Position numbers and translations under genes: made by a program
Notes under the pieces: model-generated
The model's input: only the letters and a program-made list of their open reading frames with translations
Told to the model about the DNA's origin: nothing
Database searches by the model: none
In this document: positions 34,552 through 46,520 of the stretch, piece after piece
Layout of the letters: each line of letters begins with the position of its first letter
Numbering within the stretch: position 1 is the first letter of the stretch
DNA from: Ooceraea biroi
Lineage: Eukaryota; Arthropoda; Insecta; Hymenoptera; Formicidae
Direction: 5' to 3'
Assembly: GCF_003672135.1 (NCBI RefSeq)
Contig: NC_039515.1
Span: 4,650,001-4,714,000, forward strand
Length of the DNA stretch: 64,000 bases

Positions 34552-35549
34552 ATATGTTCTTTTTGTCATTGAATCCCATATTTTTATGACTCATTGTGCC
34601 TTGACTGATCAAAGCATATTGTTCATGACGATTACGCAACGCAACCGGTTTATACACCGGATCTAGCCGAGTGTTACACGATATAGTATATCGAGAAAAT
34701 AGGATACGGCAAGTATCGATATCATGTACACGTAATTGAGAAAATTTTTCTGTTGCCGGCGTAACTAATTGCACGACTGACGAAACAATTTTGATGTTTG
34801 TAATTAAGACGGAAATTACAGCTGCGGACATTTCGGCTATCCATTCGAGCGAATCGAAGTTGTATTGCGAAGTTGTATAAGCGGTATTGTATGATAATTT
34901 TACATTCGATAAACTTACGTAAACACGATGGAAGTAAATTTACCACAATAAAATTTTCTTTTTTCTCTTTGGAACAACACGGCGCGTTTGTTGCAAGTTT
35001 TAAGAAAATAATTACTTCTTAATTTTCATATGAAGATGATATTGCAAAAAGTGTCTATATTGTTCAAGTCGTAATGCGATAATTGCGATTGTAAACCATG
35101 AAATAAACTCGATGAAATTCGTTCGGATACTCCAAAATTCATTTGCAAATTTCGTATGTAATGACACATCGGTGCGCAAAGGGACAATTAAATGTAATTG
35201 TAGATTTAATTGAATTTAAAAACGGATTTACTTGAATCTCTCGAAAATCCCACATCCGGTGCATCGGGACGCGCATCGATCTAAACGAGGCGCAACCAGG
35301 AACCGAATTTTTCGTGACGCGGCTGACGGATCCTCCGGGGAATGTCCAGAAATAATCTGCGTTCCGGGCGTGCCGACCTGACGCGCGTGTCCACTTTTTT
35401 TTTTTTCTTCGCGCTTTAAAATGCACCTCGCGTGCATTTGCACCGGGGAAACGGGAGGAACGGGCAAGCATTTCGAGATAAGTTCTTTTACTCATCTCTG
35501 TGACGCTGTCCTGAGATTTCCGCATTTCACACTTTGATAGTTCTAAATA
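34552..35549. other. Non-coding DNA before the mariner
   Basis: Nothing firm. A GC-richer patch at 35.23-35.48 kb gives overlapping open frames on the minus strand without domain content. Confidence 0.4.
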
Positions 35550-36838
35550 TTGGGTTGTTCGGAAAGTAATTTCGTTTTTCACAAAGAGATGTTAGTCGCG
35601 TTCCTCAATACTTAACCTTACTCTAAGCGGCAAATTCGTTTTATATTTTGACAACTGACATTTCAGACGTCATTTAGTATCTTATTGTGTTGCGATCTGT
35701 CAAGTAATTTTTGTTTGGCATCACATCAAACATGGAAAATCAAAGTGAGCATTTTCGTAATATTTTGCTTTTTTACTACCGAAAGGGTAAAAATGCAGTG
35801 CGCTCGCTTGAGAAAAAAATTGTGTGCCGTGTACGGAGAAGATGTATTGAGTGAACGTCAGTGTCAGAATCGGTTTTCGAAATTTCGTACTGGAAATTTC
35901 GATTTGAAAGATGCACCACGTTCAGGTCGGCCAATTAAAGCTGATGACGAGAAAATAAAGGCTCTGGTGGATGCAAACCGTCGCATAACAACACGCGAAA
36001 TTGCTGAAAAGTTAAATTTATCGAATTCGACCGTTTACGATCATTTGAAACGCCTTGGATTCGTTTCAAAGCTCGATATTTGGGTTCCACACAATTTAAA
36101 GGAAATTGACTTGATTCGACACATTACCATATGCGATTCATTGTTGAAACGTGAAGAAAATGAACCATTTTTGAAGCGAATCATAACTGGAGATGAAAAA
36201 TTGATTGTTTACAACAATGTTAAGCGAAAACGATCATGGTCCAGGCAAGATGAACCTGCTCAATCGACATCCAAGGCAGATATTCATCAAAAGAGGATCA
36301 TGCTTTCTGTATGGTGGGATTGGAAGGGAATCGTATTTTTCGAGTTACTACCAAGCAACCAGACGATTGATTCGAAAGTGTATTGTCGTCAGCTGGATGA
36401 ATTGGATGCTGCCATCAAGCAGAAGCGACCAGAATTGGCGAATAGGAAAGGTGTCGTATTCCATCACGACAATGTCAGACCACACACAAGTTTGGTCACT
36501 CGCCAGAAGCTTTTACAGCTTGGATGGGATGTGCTACCACACTCACCATACTCTCCTGATCTGGCACCATCCGATTACCATTTGTTCCGGTCTCTACAAA
36601 ATTCTTTGAACAATGTAAACTTCGATTCAAATGAAGGCGTCAAAAATCACTTGCTTCAATTTTTTGTCAATAAGGAGAAGGACTTCTATGAGCGTGGAAT
36701 CTTAAAGTTGCCAGAAAGATGGCGAAAGGTAGTGGAACAAAATAGCCAATACATCACTGAATAAAATTTATTCTAAATATGAAAAAACCGCCTTTCATTT
36801 TTCCTTGAAAAAACGAAATAACTTTCCGAACAACCCAA
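35550..36838 (+). mobile_element. mariner element (DD34D), nearly intact
   Basis: Ends TTGGGTTGTTCGGAAAGTAA and complement; TA on both sides (35548-35549, 36839-36840). Length 1289 bp, typical of mariner. It encloses one transposase gene with a single-base frame disruption. Sequence style (LPHSPYSPDLAPSDYHLF, VYNNVKRKRSW) is mellifera-like; the subfamily call is tentative. Confidence 0.9.
35732..36764 (+). pseudogene. mariner transposase with N-terminal frameshift
   Basis: The true start ATG at 35732 opens MENQSEHFRNILLFYYRKG, but a run of seven A at 35813-35819 (six would keep frame) shifts it after about 30 residues. The remainder is open from KKLCAVYGED to the TAA at 36764. The catalytic triad is TGDEK, HHDN and SDYH, with 34 residues between the last two Asp (DD34D). 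The conserved WVPHEL linker reads WVPHNL and TGDEKW reads TGDEKL, two substitutions at normally conserved places. It is probably inactive, unless the extra A is a sequencing error. Confidence 0.85.
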
Positions 36839-37922
36839 TAGATAGGAGACGAAGCGCGATGTTGGCTCCATGAAGCTGCATGTCACCCGTATGAAATCGT
36901 ACGTGAATCCTTAAATCGCAAATGAATCCTTAGCATATTCGGACTAAATCGTGCGTATGTATGCATTTGGACGATTATTACATATTACGAGTGTTAATTA
37001 TTTGAAGAAACGACGGAAGGTATCTCACGGATATCTAATAATTTTAATTAATTTTTAATGGATTGTATTGCTGGTGAAATCATGATCACAGTGTATGCGC
37101 GTTATACAGAACTTTGCAAGAGCAGTGACCTATCGGTTTTCTATGTCTGATTTAATTTAACTTCCGTAATCGATATCGAAAACAATTTTAAATATTTATT
37201 ACTCGTTTATGTCTGTATGTACTTTCTCCAGTTACTACGCTCGAGATACAAGTTTTATTGCTCGATATCCGCTAACACGCATTTCTCCGAATTATTTAAT
37301 GTCATGTGTGATTAATATACTGTATTATACTTTCAAAAAATATATTTCTAGTAGTTAACTGACATCAACATTTTCACTCTAGCTATTTATAAAGTCGTTA
37401 CTACAAAATTATTACGTGCCAATTACAATGATGAATCTCGTTTTTACTTTTGAAATCACAAACGGAAAAGATGTTTATGCATTTAAAGTTTAGGAACTTT
37501 GAAATCGAATTTGAGATTACAGATACAGATTAGTTGGTACATTTACCGAAAGTATTATCGCTCAATAAAAGAATTGTAACATTTTTACAACAATCGCTCT
37601 TTTCAGCTAGCTATTCTTCTATCATTGTCCGCAGTCTCCCTCGGGCTTCCGGCGAGGGTCGCAAATTTCCGCACAGGAAGCCTCTATTTCCTCCGCTCGT
37701 CGTGCGAACGACTGAAACGAATCCGATGGTCGCGGGTTACGTTCGTGATATCCGGTCGTTTGCAAAGGATGGACCGCGTTGTTCGGAACGCACGTTCGAG
37801 CATCGGTCGAAGAACCCATTGTTGCTTCCACGGCGAATCGCTACCGAGGAAATGTAGTTAAGTGAAAGGGATCCTTCCCCGTCCTCGTCATCTTGAGCTT
37901 ACGCGAGCGTGGAAACGCCGTG
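36839..37922. other. Non-coding DNA
   Basis: Overlapping 60-107 codon ORFs in a GC-richer patch (37.5-37.86 kb) lack domains. Nothing else seen. Confidence 0.35.
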
Positions 37923-39139
37923 TTAAGGGGGTATTCTAGTGTAGCATGTCAGAAAAATCGAATTTTTTGGGCATATTTTGCAAGTATATGGTATGGAAAA
38001 TATGTCTGCGAGAAGATTTAGCCCGATTCGCAAAATTAACAAAGTAATAGCACCTAATAGAAAATAACCTCTGGCGCGCGCTCGGCGGTTGGACCGCGCG
38101 GCACACAACAGAGCATTGTGTTAGTATTTTAGGTAGGGTCGGAAGATCGTTATTCTTTGAAGGTCGTACATTTGAATTGGAGCCTTTGTATAGTACAGGT
38201 TATATAGTACAATGAATCTCTAAATTCATTGATTCGGACTTTTGCTCCAAAACATCTCCATGCTGGCGTGAAAGTTATTGAAATAGCAACATTCTTGGCA
38301 GTTATAATTTTCAATAAAGGATTTATGCCAATTTTCAAACTTATGAACGTGATGGGAGTTAGTATTGGTCAGCAAGCGGTGATGTACGCAAACTCCCGGA
38401 ACGAAGCTCGTATCACCCGCTCGGAGCGGCGCTCCACTAACTTCTCTCGAGATCAGAGAATGAATCGCAGGGAAGAGAGATCAGCTCTGCAGGACTTCTA
38501 CGAACAAGAGGAATGTCCCCTGTATGGCCCTGGACTAGCCGATTGATCGTAAGTAACATTATCTCTATGTAATCAGTATGAAAAACTTTAAACGTGTTTT
38601 TCTCGAAACCATGTTTTTCAAATTGGTTCCCATGATATCTCAAAAACTAGTTAATCAATTGACTCAGGCTTTTGCACACATCTTCAGTATATGTGTGGCT
38701 ATAGCTCTTACCACAATCAAGTCGAAATATTGTTTTTTGGAATTTCTACAGCCCTTCAATGGTGAAAAAAATGGCACAAATCGAAACTTAATTTTCTCAA
38801 TGAAGTCGTTTTAAATTTTCAACATTTTTTTTCATTCTGGTACCTGCTATAGCCACACTCATACTAATTAAGAATCTCTTTGGTTTTTTTGTTTCAGATG
38901 AGCAGAACAGCTGAAATCATGGGAACCATGGACCAACTGTTTCTTTTTTCATGTTCTTATTTAATATCATGTGCAGCGCTTATTTATAGTTATTGTCTAC
39001 TAAAAAAATTTGGAAACATACACCAAATATGTATGAATAAGCAGGGAAAACCCTGCCTCAAAAAACCTTATACTTTTTTCAAAAAAAATTCACCAAAATA
39101 GCATACAAATTCCGCTTTTACACTAGAATACCCCCTTAA
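37923..39139 (+). mobile_element. TTAA-target DNA transposon, internally deleted
   Basis: TTAA at 37923-37926 and 39136-39139; inverted ends TTAAGGGGGTATTCTAGTGTA-like (first 20 bases match the complement of the right end). Inside lies a transposase C-terminal remnant on the plus strand. The TTAA target together with this transposase type fits Kolobok; a Mutator-like relative is the alternative. About 1.2 kb; the rest of the gene is lost. Confidence 0.75.
38229..38546 (+). pseudogene. Transposase C-terminal fragment (Kolobok/Mutator-like)
   Basis: About 105 residues: TFAPKHLHAGVKVIEIATFL, then NVMGVSIGQQAVMYANSRNE, then a charged coiled region rich in Arg/Glu and a terminal CPLYGPGLAD. The KHLH...GVKVIEIA block, the charged helix and the final YGPGxAD motif are how I recognise the end of a family of large eukaryotic transposases found in TTAA elements. 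The catalytic domain is absent. Confidence 0.6.
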
Positions 39140-42100
39140 TACGGTGCAAATCTCTGCAAAGCGAAAAACGACGGTGAATGAATCCGACAAGATCCTCGCC
39201 GCTATTTAAACGCGTATCACGTAGAGCAGACATCAAAAATATGTCGTATACTCCAGTTATCGTCCAGAATGGCGCACCATTAATGGAAATACGGATATCT
39301 CTCGATTCTCGGACGATTCAGGAGACTAGATAAAATCCGCGACATCGTTTCAGAATTTATCAGTTTCATCGGACTCTCATTAAATAAAATTGACTCACCT
39401 ATGTGCGACGCTCGGACGTCCCGAGCCCGCAATTTCCGTGCAAGTACTTCGCACAAGAAGTCTGACAATGTTATCTGTTTCCCCGAGCAAACTGCGGTTT
39501 CCTTTTCGTGGTGTGTTATCGGACAGGCGCGTTTAAAGGGAAGGAAATTCCTCGTCGGTCGCTTTCGTTTATCTCGGCTTTTCTCTGTACGCGAACGGAG
39601 AGCGGCGCGTGTTACCGCGCCAAGAAACAGCCATTCTCTTTCTCATGCTAGCGCCTTTGCTCTGCTATCGTTTCGAAATATCAACGCGCGCGCGACCGCG
39701 GGAAAGCTTTACTTAAGCCGCATAATTCACTATTGTACGTCGTACCATTACGGCACGAGAGATACAGTAGCGATTTTCGTCGACGACGTGAGCAGGCGTG
39801 TGTACATATGTACGTGCGTGCGCGCGTACGTGCGTGTAGTATAGGTCGTTGATTAAAAGATATCCATCATGGGCTTCATGCCGCGCATGACCTAGAGGCG
39901 CAAATAGTAATCCTATTAAGCAGATAGCTCGTCGAGCATTTATGACCAAGCCGATTTCAGACTGATGCGTATTTACCTGCACGCATCAGGCGTGCGAAAC
40001 GGCATTCTGTATAGCAGCGGCATCGTTTCGCAATTTGCTCTTGCGTCGGATCGTTGTCGTGATTTTGTTATCGTACCTCAGGAAGAATATGCTAGATAAT
40101 TAAAAGTATCAGGCACGCAGATTCGTGGAAAACTGTTGTATATGTAAATGATCGTGTTATATTCCTTTCTCTCGTATAACGAGTTCTCTCTGCATGTATT
40201 GAATGTTCATTGCAGCCGAACATCCTGTAATTTTTACCATCAACATTGCTAATTATGTTTGACGAACTGGAATTGAATACGCGAGGCACGGGACGACCTT
40301 ATTGTCACGAAAAATTGCAATTATCTCCTGAAACGTGCGACGTTGTCTAATGTCGCGGAGCTTCGCTAATTGCAAGACTTCACAGTGACGTGCTACTTAA
40401 ATGAACCTTGCTCGTGTCACAGTTCATCTGTTGTGAGCTGCTGTGTGTCCTTCCGTGCAATTTGCACGGTTTCCAGACACGAATTCCAGACTTGCAGTTT
40501 TTCTATGATTTATCGAATCACACTCAGTCTCTTCAGTTTCTTCCAGTCTGGATAAGTGCGATACAAAAATAATTACGATAAATAAAAAATAATTACGGTA
40601 AAGATTATGGTAAAAGGCTTCAGCCAAAACGTATTTTAGTCTATCGAAATAACAGTTTTAAGTTTACAGTATATACACATAAAGAAGCTGTGATGTATGA
40701 TACACGCTTTTTTTCGCGCTGGTGCTATCTGAAATGTTATAAATGTTATAATACTTCGGTTTTCAACGATCGGACACGAATGCCAAATAAAATAGATGAT
40801 CTTAGGCTGAAGCTGATTAAGTTCATTAAAGCACGTGTGGCAAAGCGTTGCAGAATGGGCGAGCAATATGAGCTTTCGCAAATGCGTTCAGCAACGCACC
40901 GCGGGTCGCTTAATTTGACTGCTATCGATTTTGCCGGCACATCTACTTTGCGTATCTATAATTAGATCACATCGTACGCGACGGACTTCTAATAAACGAC
41001 TACGAAAGCGAATCTTGACTTTCGCTAGTTTTGCAACAACGCATGCGTGACTGGTGTAGATGCATACGAGCTTTCGCTCTCTCACGAATATATAATAGCA
41101 TATGCATTAAAACTTATTATCCGCGCGTGAAGGTAGAAATTCGCGACGGACGGAAATTATATGTCCGCAGCGTCCTTTTTTTTACAGTTCCACCGTCGCT
41201 TGGTAAATATATTTCTCGCCGGATCATGATGTGCGTGTGCCGTGTGGCGAAATATAATGGCGAGTTAATAAACTGATGCGTCAGCTAATATCACTTAACC
41301 GATTAAGTAATAATAACCGGTAACAGTGATCTTTTACTGTGTACATATGGGGAGTATTATAATTGCTGATATACCATTTCGCGGGAAGCCTCAAAAAATA
41401 TTTACATGGATCCTGCACATTCCAATTTATATGTCATAATCACGTGTTGCATGAATCTCTTTGGCTATAATTGAGAACGACTGTTTATTTGAAGAACATC
41501 AAGCGTAATATTTTTATTGAGTTTATTTGCAAAAGTCTTCATATTTTTGGTCGTTGTGCGATATCTGATCACTGATATCACTGAATATCTTTAATACGCT
41601 TTATACACTTTTAATATACTCAGTTTTCATACGGTGCAATGTTGAGATAGTTTATTCACGGACAACGTTTTCATGATAAAAGCCATGGAATGAATTGACA
41701 TTGCGATTACCTTTCACACCTCATTGAGCGACGAGATAGCTGTGCGTACCGTTTTATCATTCGTTATCATTTCTGTTAAGTATCCATCTGTTCTTGCCAC
41801 GATATATAAATAATTCACGACAAATCGCAATCCTGAAGTGCAAATCGAATATAATACGTGTATTTAACAAGACAGAAAATACAGTCTCTGGTAATATTTA
41901 TTTGTTGCACGCAACGATCGATGTTGTATCTTCAAATTTCCTAATTACAATTACGAGAGAGAGAAAGTCATTAAAATGTAATAAATAATTGATGTAAATT
42001 ACTAGACGGATAGGGTAAAGTTCGAGAAACCTCTTAACGCGAACGAGGGGTTATCTCATCGACACACTAAAGCGACAAAATCGATATGGAAGCATGTCAA

Positions 42101-45100
42101 AGGGAATAGCGCGCTAAAGTACTTAGCTAGCCCATTCCACTTAGTGCCAATTAGGCTGGTGTAATTGATTGTATAATATTCTCTAAAACGGAGCGTGTGT
42201 TCACTGTGTACCAATTCCTAGGCCGAGCGATCGATTAGATTAGATTAGGTAGCGATTTACGCAGTGAATTGCAGTTACAAATCAAAATATCGGACTATCA
42301 CTGAACTACAATGAGTTTGATCATCGATGCAATTCACATCGTCACGATACATAAACGATAGATTTTAAAAATCGTGCTGAACGACTAGCGTATCAGAACC
42401 TACTTTCGCGGGACGAACGTAATTGACGTTGAATGAACTTGTCTAAATTTTTGATCGTTAAAGATTTTATTTTTACTTCCTGTCATTCACGATTCACGTG
42501 AGTGTAGCCTGTCAGAAATATCTCGGAAGGATAAGCTTTGATAAATTCTGCATACCACTAGTTGCGTTCCTGCTATTAGTATCTCGGTTCATAACTTTGG
42601 ATATTGCTGTCAGCTGAATTTATAATGTTAGTTTGTTAATGTAATCGACACTACGATAGACCTGAAAAAACGACGGGTTGAATACATACGTCTGAAATAT
42701 GCATGTGTTCCGATAGACACCTATTTATAAAAATAAGAGTAGATTAAAAGAGTGTTTATCGATCGCGATGTCTAACGGGAATAATGCAGTTTGCAGTCGG
42801 AGTGAAGGTGTCAATCATGAAAGCGGTGAAGCAGCAATTGATGTAGTCGATGAATTATAAATCTATTTTTGCCCATTTCAACGAACGAGAGAAAAATACG
42901 AGAATCGACACCGGATTTGGAACGATGCTGCATTCGGGGCAGTGAACGTGCATGGAAGACAATAGGAGCCAAGAATACGTTTCATGGCAGGTGAAACTGT
43001 TACGAAGAATAGGCCAGATCGTCTGAAAATCTGCCTCGTACGATGGAAACCTCTTGGCGTCGGAAAGATTTCTATCACAATACTGCTTTGCGATCGTTAC
43101 GCTGATAATTTCGCGAGTAATATGAGTAAGTTTCATCACACGAAACATTATGTTCGAACCGAGGGGTCAATCTTTCTAAAATATCGATCTGTACAGTATC
43201 GAGATATTAATAGACTGTATGAAAATAATATATATCATTTGATTACGTGTGTTTCTGATTAAATAATATCCACTGTTATCTCAATCAATGATATATCTGC
43301 TATATTCTTTAGACCGGTTCTTTAAATCCGGTTAAGTAACAAAAATCGTACTTAATGTCATCATATATCTTCCGCGAATATTTCGTAAAAAGCGCGTGGT
43401 AAGGATCTTTCTCATACATCTCAACAATAAACTTGGCTCTGGCTGTATATTCTGGCTCTGTTCATTCACGAGACATTATTAATTGAAACGTGTTGTTGAA
43501 AAAGCACTTTTCTACAAGCGCCTCGTAGCTTGATTGAGTCCATGAAAGGCGCGTTGATAGAATACATGAAAAATTGCGTTTAATTTTCCTTTGATCTTTT
43601 GTCGGCTGAATGGCTCCTCGTCATGCTGAAGAACTTCGGAAAGGACGTGTTCAACTTTTCGAAATGTCGTTCACTATCATCCCTTAGGGGACGCAAGTTT
43701 TAATACGTTCATAAGTGGGGCCTTAAATTGCGCCAGTTTTGCCTACCTAATGACCCACGTTCTCACGTGTGGTACACTTTTGCGTACGATTAATTGGGCG
43801 GAAAGGCGATTTCGCGTTTATGTTCCACAATCGGGACCGTGTTCCGAGAACGGTGAAACTTCTCCAGAGGAAATTAGATTGCGATGGGAATGTGTGTATA
43901 TATATGTGTGAAAGTTTATATCGTGAATATAATATCGGAGGCGATCAAGCTGCACAGCTGGTGCTATCACCTGAATTCGCTCGGAAAGATTGACGTTTCT
44001 TTAGCGCGTGATTTTATTCTCTCTGCTCAGTTGTGTATATCATCGTGCGGTTATTTTCGACTTCACTGAGTTTTAATTAAATTTGTTTCTTTTTTCTATG
44101 TTCTCTACTAGCTCGCTCTGAAAACAACCTAAATAATTTAGGTTTGGAACCGCGTTACATGGGAGAAAATGCATGTATGCGAGTCTTATTCTGTGTTTAT
44201 TTGCGGATTTACTCTTCTTATACTCTTCCTGATCGATATCTTGCGCGCGCGCGTTCTTTCTCAGATACTGTTATGAGGATTAAAGAGAATAAGGTGGAAA
44301 ATTGTAAAAAGATATTCAAGATTAATATTTCATGATATTATACTTGCTGAGCACGTTATGGTCTTCTATCTCACAGTGTAATGTTATAGTAATTATTTTT
44401 TATGTGCTTTGTATTATATATTGCGAGCATTGTAACTGATCTGCCACGTGTCATATGTAACGTGGTATTCTTTATCACTTTGGCAATGCACACCGACGGA
44501 GAAACATTGCGATAAAATGTCTCGCATAGCTGCAGCGGATACAGCAATCGCTTCACATTCTATGAAAAGACATAAATGGAGGGATCGAACAATTTTTTGG
44601 ACGCGAGATTTTCAGTCGTCGAGTCGAAAATCGACAATATGACTCACAAAAAAACTATCAAAGAACGTGGCAAAAACATTGGCAATTTCAGATACAAAAG
44701 ATTAAATAAATAAGTCTGCATTTTAATGATGGAAAAGTTTCGGTTGGTTTGAAAAAAAAGAAGATGAAGTAATTACATCAAAAAATTTTATAAAAATGTA
44801 ATATATCAAAGTCAAAAACATTTCAACAGATTTTGAAATGTTTATGAAGGAACATGATGATATTAATCTATTTATTGTCGTGTGATTCCAACAGAGACAA
44901 GACAGAAATATTACATAATGCTCAGAGATAATTATTCAGAGCTATATCGAGATCTGTATTAACTTGTTTTTCAAGGTTTTTTATAGTAAATCCGAGTTAA
45001 CCTTCCACATTGGTGATTAACATGGAAAGTGAATCATGTGCAAAGCAACGAGTTTCCATTCGACGCTGATACTTTGATTGTTATCGCGGCCTCTCCGGAC

Positions 45101-45403
45101 ATCGTATTTTACAGCAATCGAGAAGCAAATACGCATTCGTGTGTCATGCTCGAACGATTGTATCCCGTCACGCACTTTTATTTTTTGCGGAACATTTTAC
45201 ATCGGAAAATCTGAAAATTTAAAGCAATGCACTTGAATGACGAAAGTCTCGTCGCGCACTGAGTTTTGTCATTTTGAAGAGAACATTTTGAATTGTCAAA
45301 ACCATTCGTGCCTTTGACACTCGCACACTTTGCGAATATGATGTATAAAGTCAAGGTTTACGCAGATTGTCGCGAGGAGATGGACGAATAGCACGTTGAT
45401 TAC
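39140..45403. other. Long non-coding stretch, probably intronic
   Basis: No exon with supported splice sites, no RNA gene and no TIR pair was recognised. 39.4-39.85 kb and 40.8-41.25 kb are GC-richer with random open frames. 39.80-39.84 kb is an alternating purine-pyrimidine tract (GTACGTGCGTGCGCGCGTAC). Confidence 0.35.
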
Positions 45404-46520
45404 GGCCAGTATTCATAGTCGGATCTTATATTTAAAACTGTCTTAAGTTTATCTGCAGAACCGGTGTGAACCTGGCACCTGACTTTAACGAAATGAAAAT
45501 TTTCGGGCATATTTCGTTTGTACCTCGTTTGTACCTGTTTGTACCACCGTTCGTTTCGTTTGTACCTCAACAGTTTAAAAGTTATAAGGGGTCAAACAAT
45601 AGCCAACACCCGACTAAAAGATATCCGAATTTTAATAATGCCATTCGAAAGAGCATCGTTTGTACCTTCAGGAACTATCGTTTAAATCGTTTGTACCTCA
45701 ACGGAACCGGAAGTACAGGCTTTTCAAACAATAGGTCCAAGAGGTATCTTCGTCAATTTTTGAGATATCGCAAAACGGCTAACGGCATTCGAAAGATCAT
45801 CATTTGTACCTTCAGAATCCACCATTTAAATCGTTTGTATCTAAAAGGAACCAGAAGTACAAACTTTTACAAATTTGAAAAAACACGTCCAAGAGGTACC
45901 TTCGTCAATTTGTGAAATATCACAAATTGGATAACGGCATTTGAAAGAGCATTATTTATACCTTCAGAATCCACCGTTTAAATCGTTTGTACCTCAAAGA
46001 ACCGGAAGTACAAACTTTTAAAAATTTGAAAAACAACGTCCAAGAGGTATTTTCGCCAATTTTCGAGATATTCGAAAACGGCCAACGGCGGTCGAAAGAG
46101 CTCGGATAGCGCCTGTTTGTACCTCCGTTCAAATCGTTTGTACCTCAAAGGAACCGGAAGTACAGCATTTTAAAAGTAAAACAAATAGTTGTTCGTACCT
46201 CCGTTGTTTGTATTTGAACGGAGGTACAAACAGGCACTATTCGAGCTCTTTCGACCGTCGTTGGCCGTTTTCGAATATCTCGAAAATTGGCGAAATACCT
46301 CTTGGACGTTTTTTTGAAAAGAGTACAGTACTTCCGGTTCCTTTGAGGTACAAACGAGGTACAAACGAAATATGCCCGAAAAATTGCATTTCGTTAAAGT
46401 CAGGTGCCAGGTTCACACCGGTATCTGCAGATGCTGTATAGATCATTTCATTGGCTACGGAGTATCTGAAGATATACTTAAGACGGTCTCAAATATAAGA
46501 TCCGACTATGAATACCGGCC
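45404..46520. mobile_element. Foldback built on tandem repeats, 1.1 kb
   Basis: Outer inverted ends start GGCCAGTATTCATAGTCGGA at 45404 and finish with its complement at 46520, with TAC on both sides. The inverted match covers both ends for at least 130 bp (through ACCTGGCACCTGACTTTAAC) and part of the interior near 46090-46320. The left part of the interior is a tandem array. No transposase. Confidence 0.75.
45649..46195. repeat. Tandem array of about 150-bp units
   Basis: About 3.5 units start at about 45649, 45787, 45936 and 46087, each with the order CGAAAGA-CAT, TTTGTACCTTCAG, TTTAAATCGTTTGTA, ACCGGAAGTACA, GTCCAAGAGGTA, GAGATAT-CG. Units are diverged by substitutions and small indels. 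The word CGTTTGTACCTC also recurs at 45.52-45.57 kb. Confidence 0.8.

Noticed and set aside
39401..39844. 147-codon ORF
   Set aside because: Arg/Ser-rich translation of a GC-rich intronic patch; no splice or domain support.
45466..46446. ORFs in the tandem-repeat foldback (149, 77 and 69 codons)
   Set aside because: They arise from the repeated unit and its inverted copy; the reading is periodic and not protein-like.
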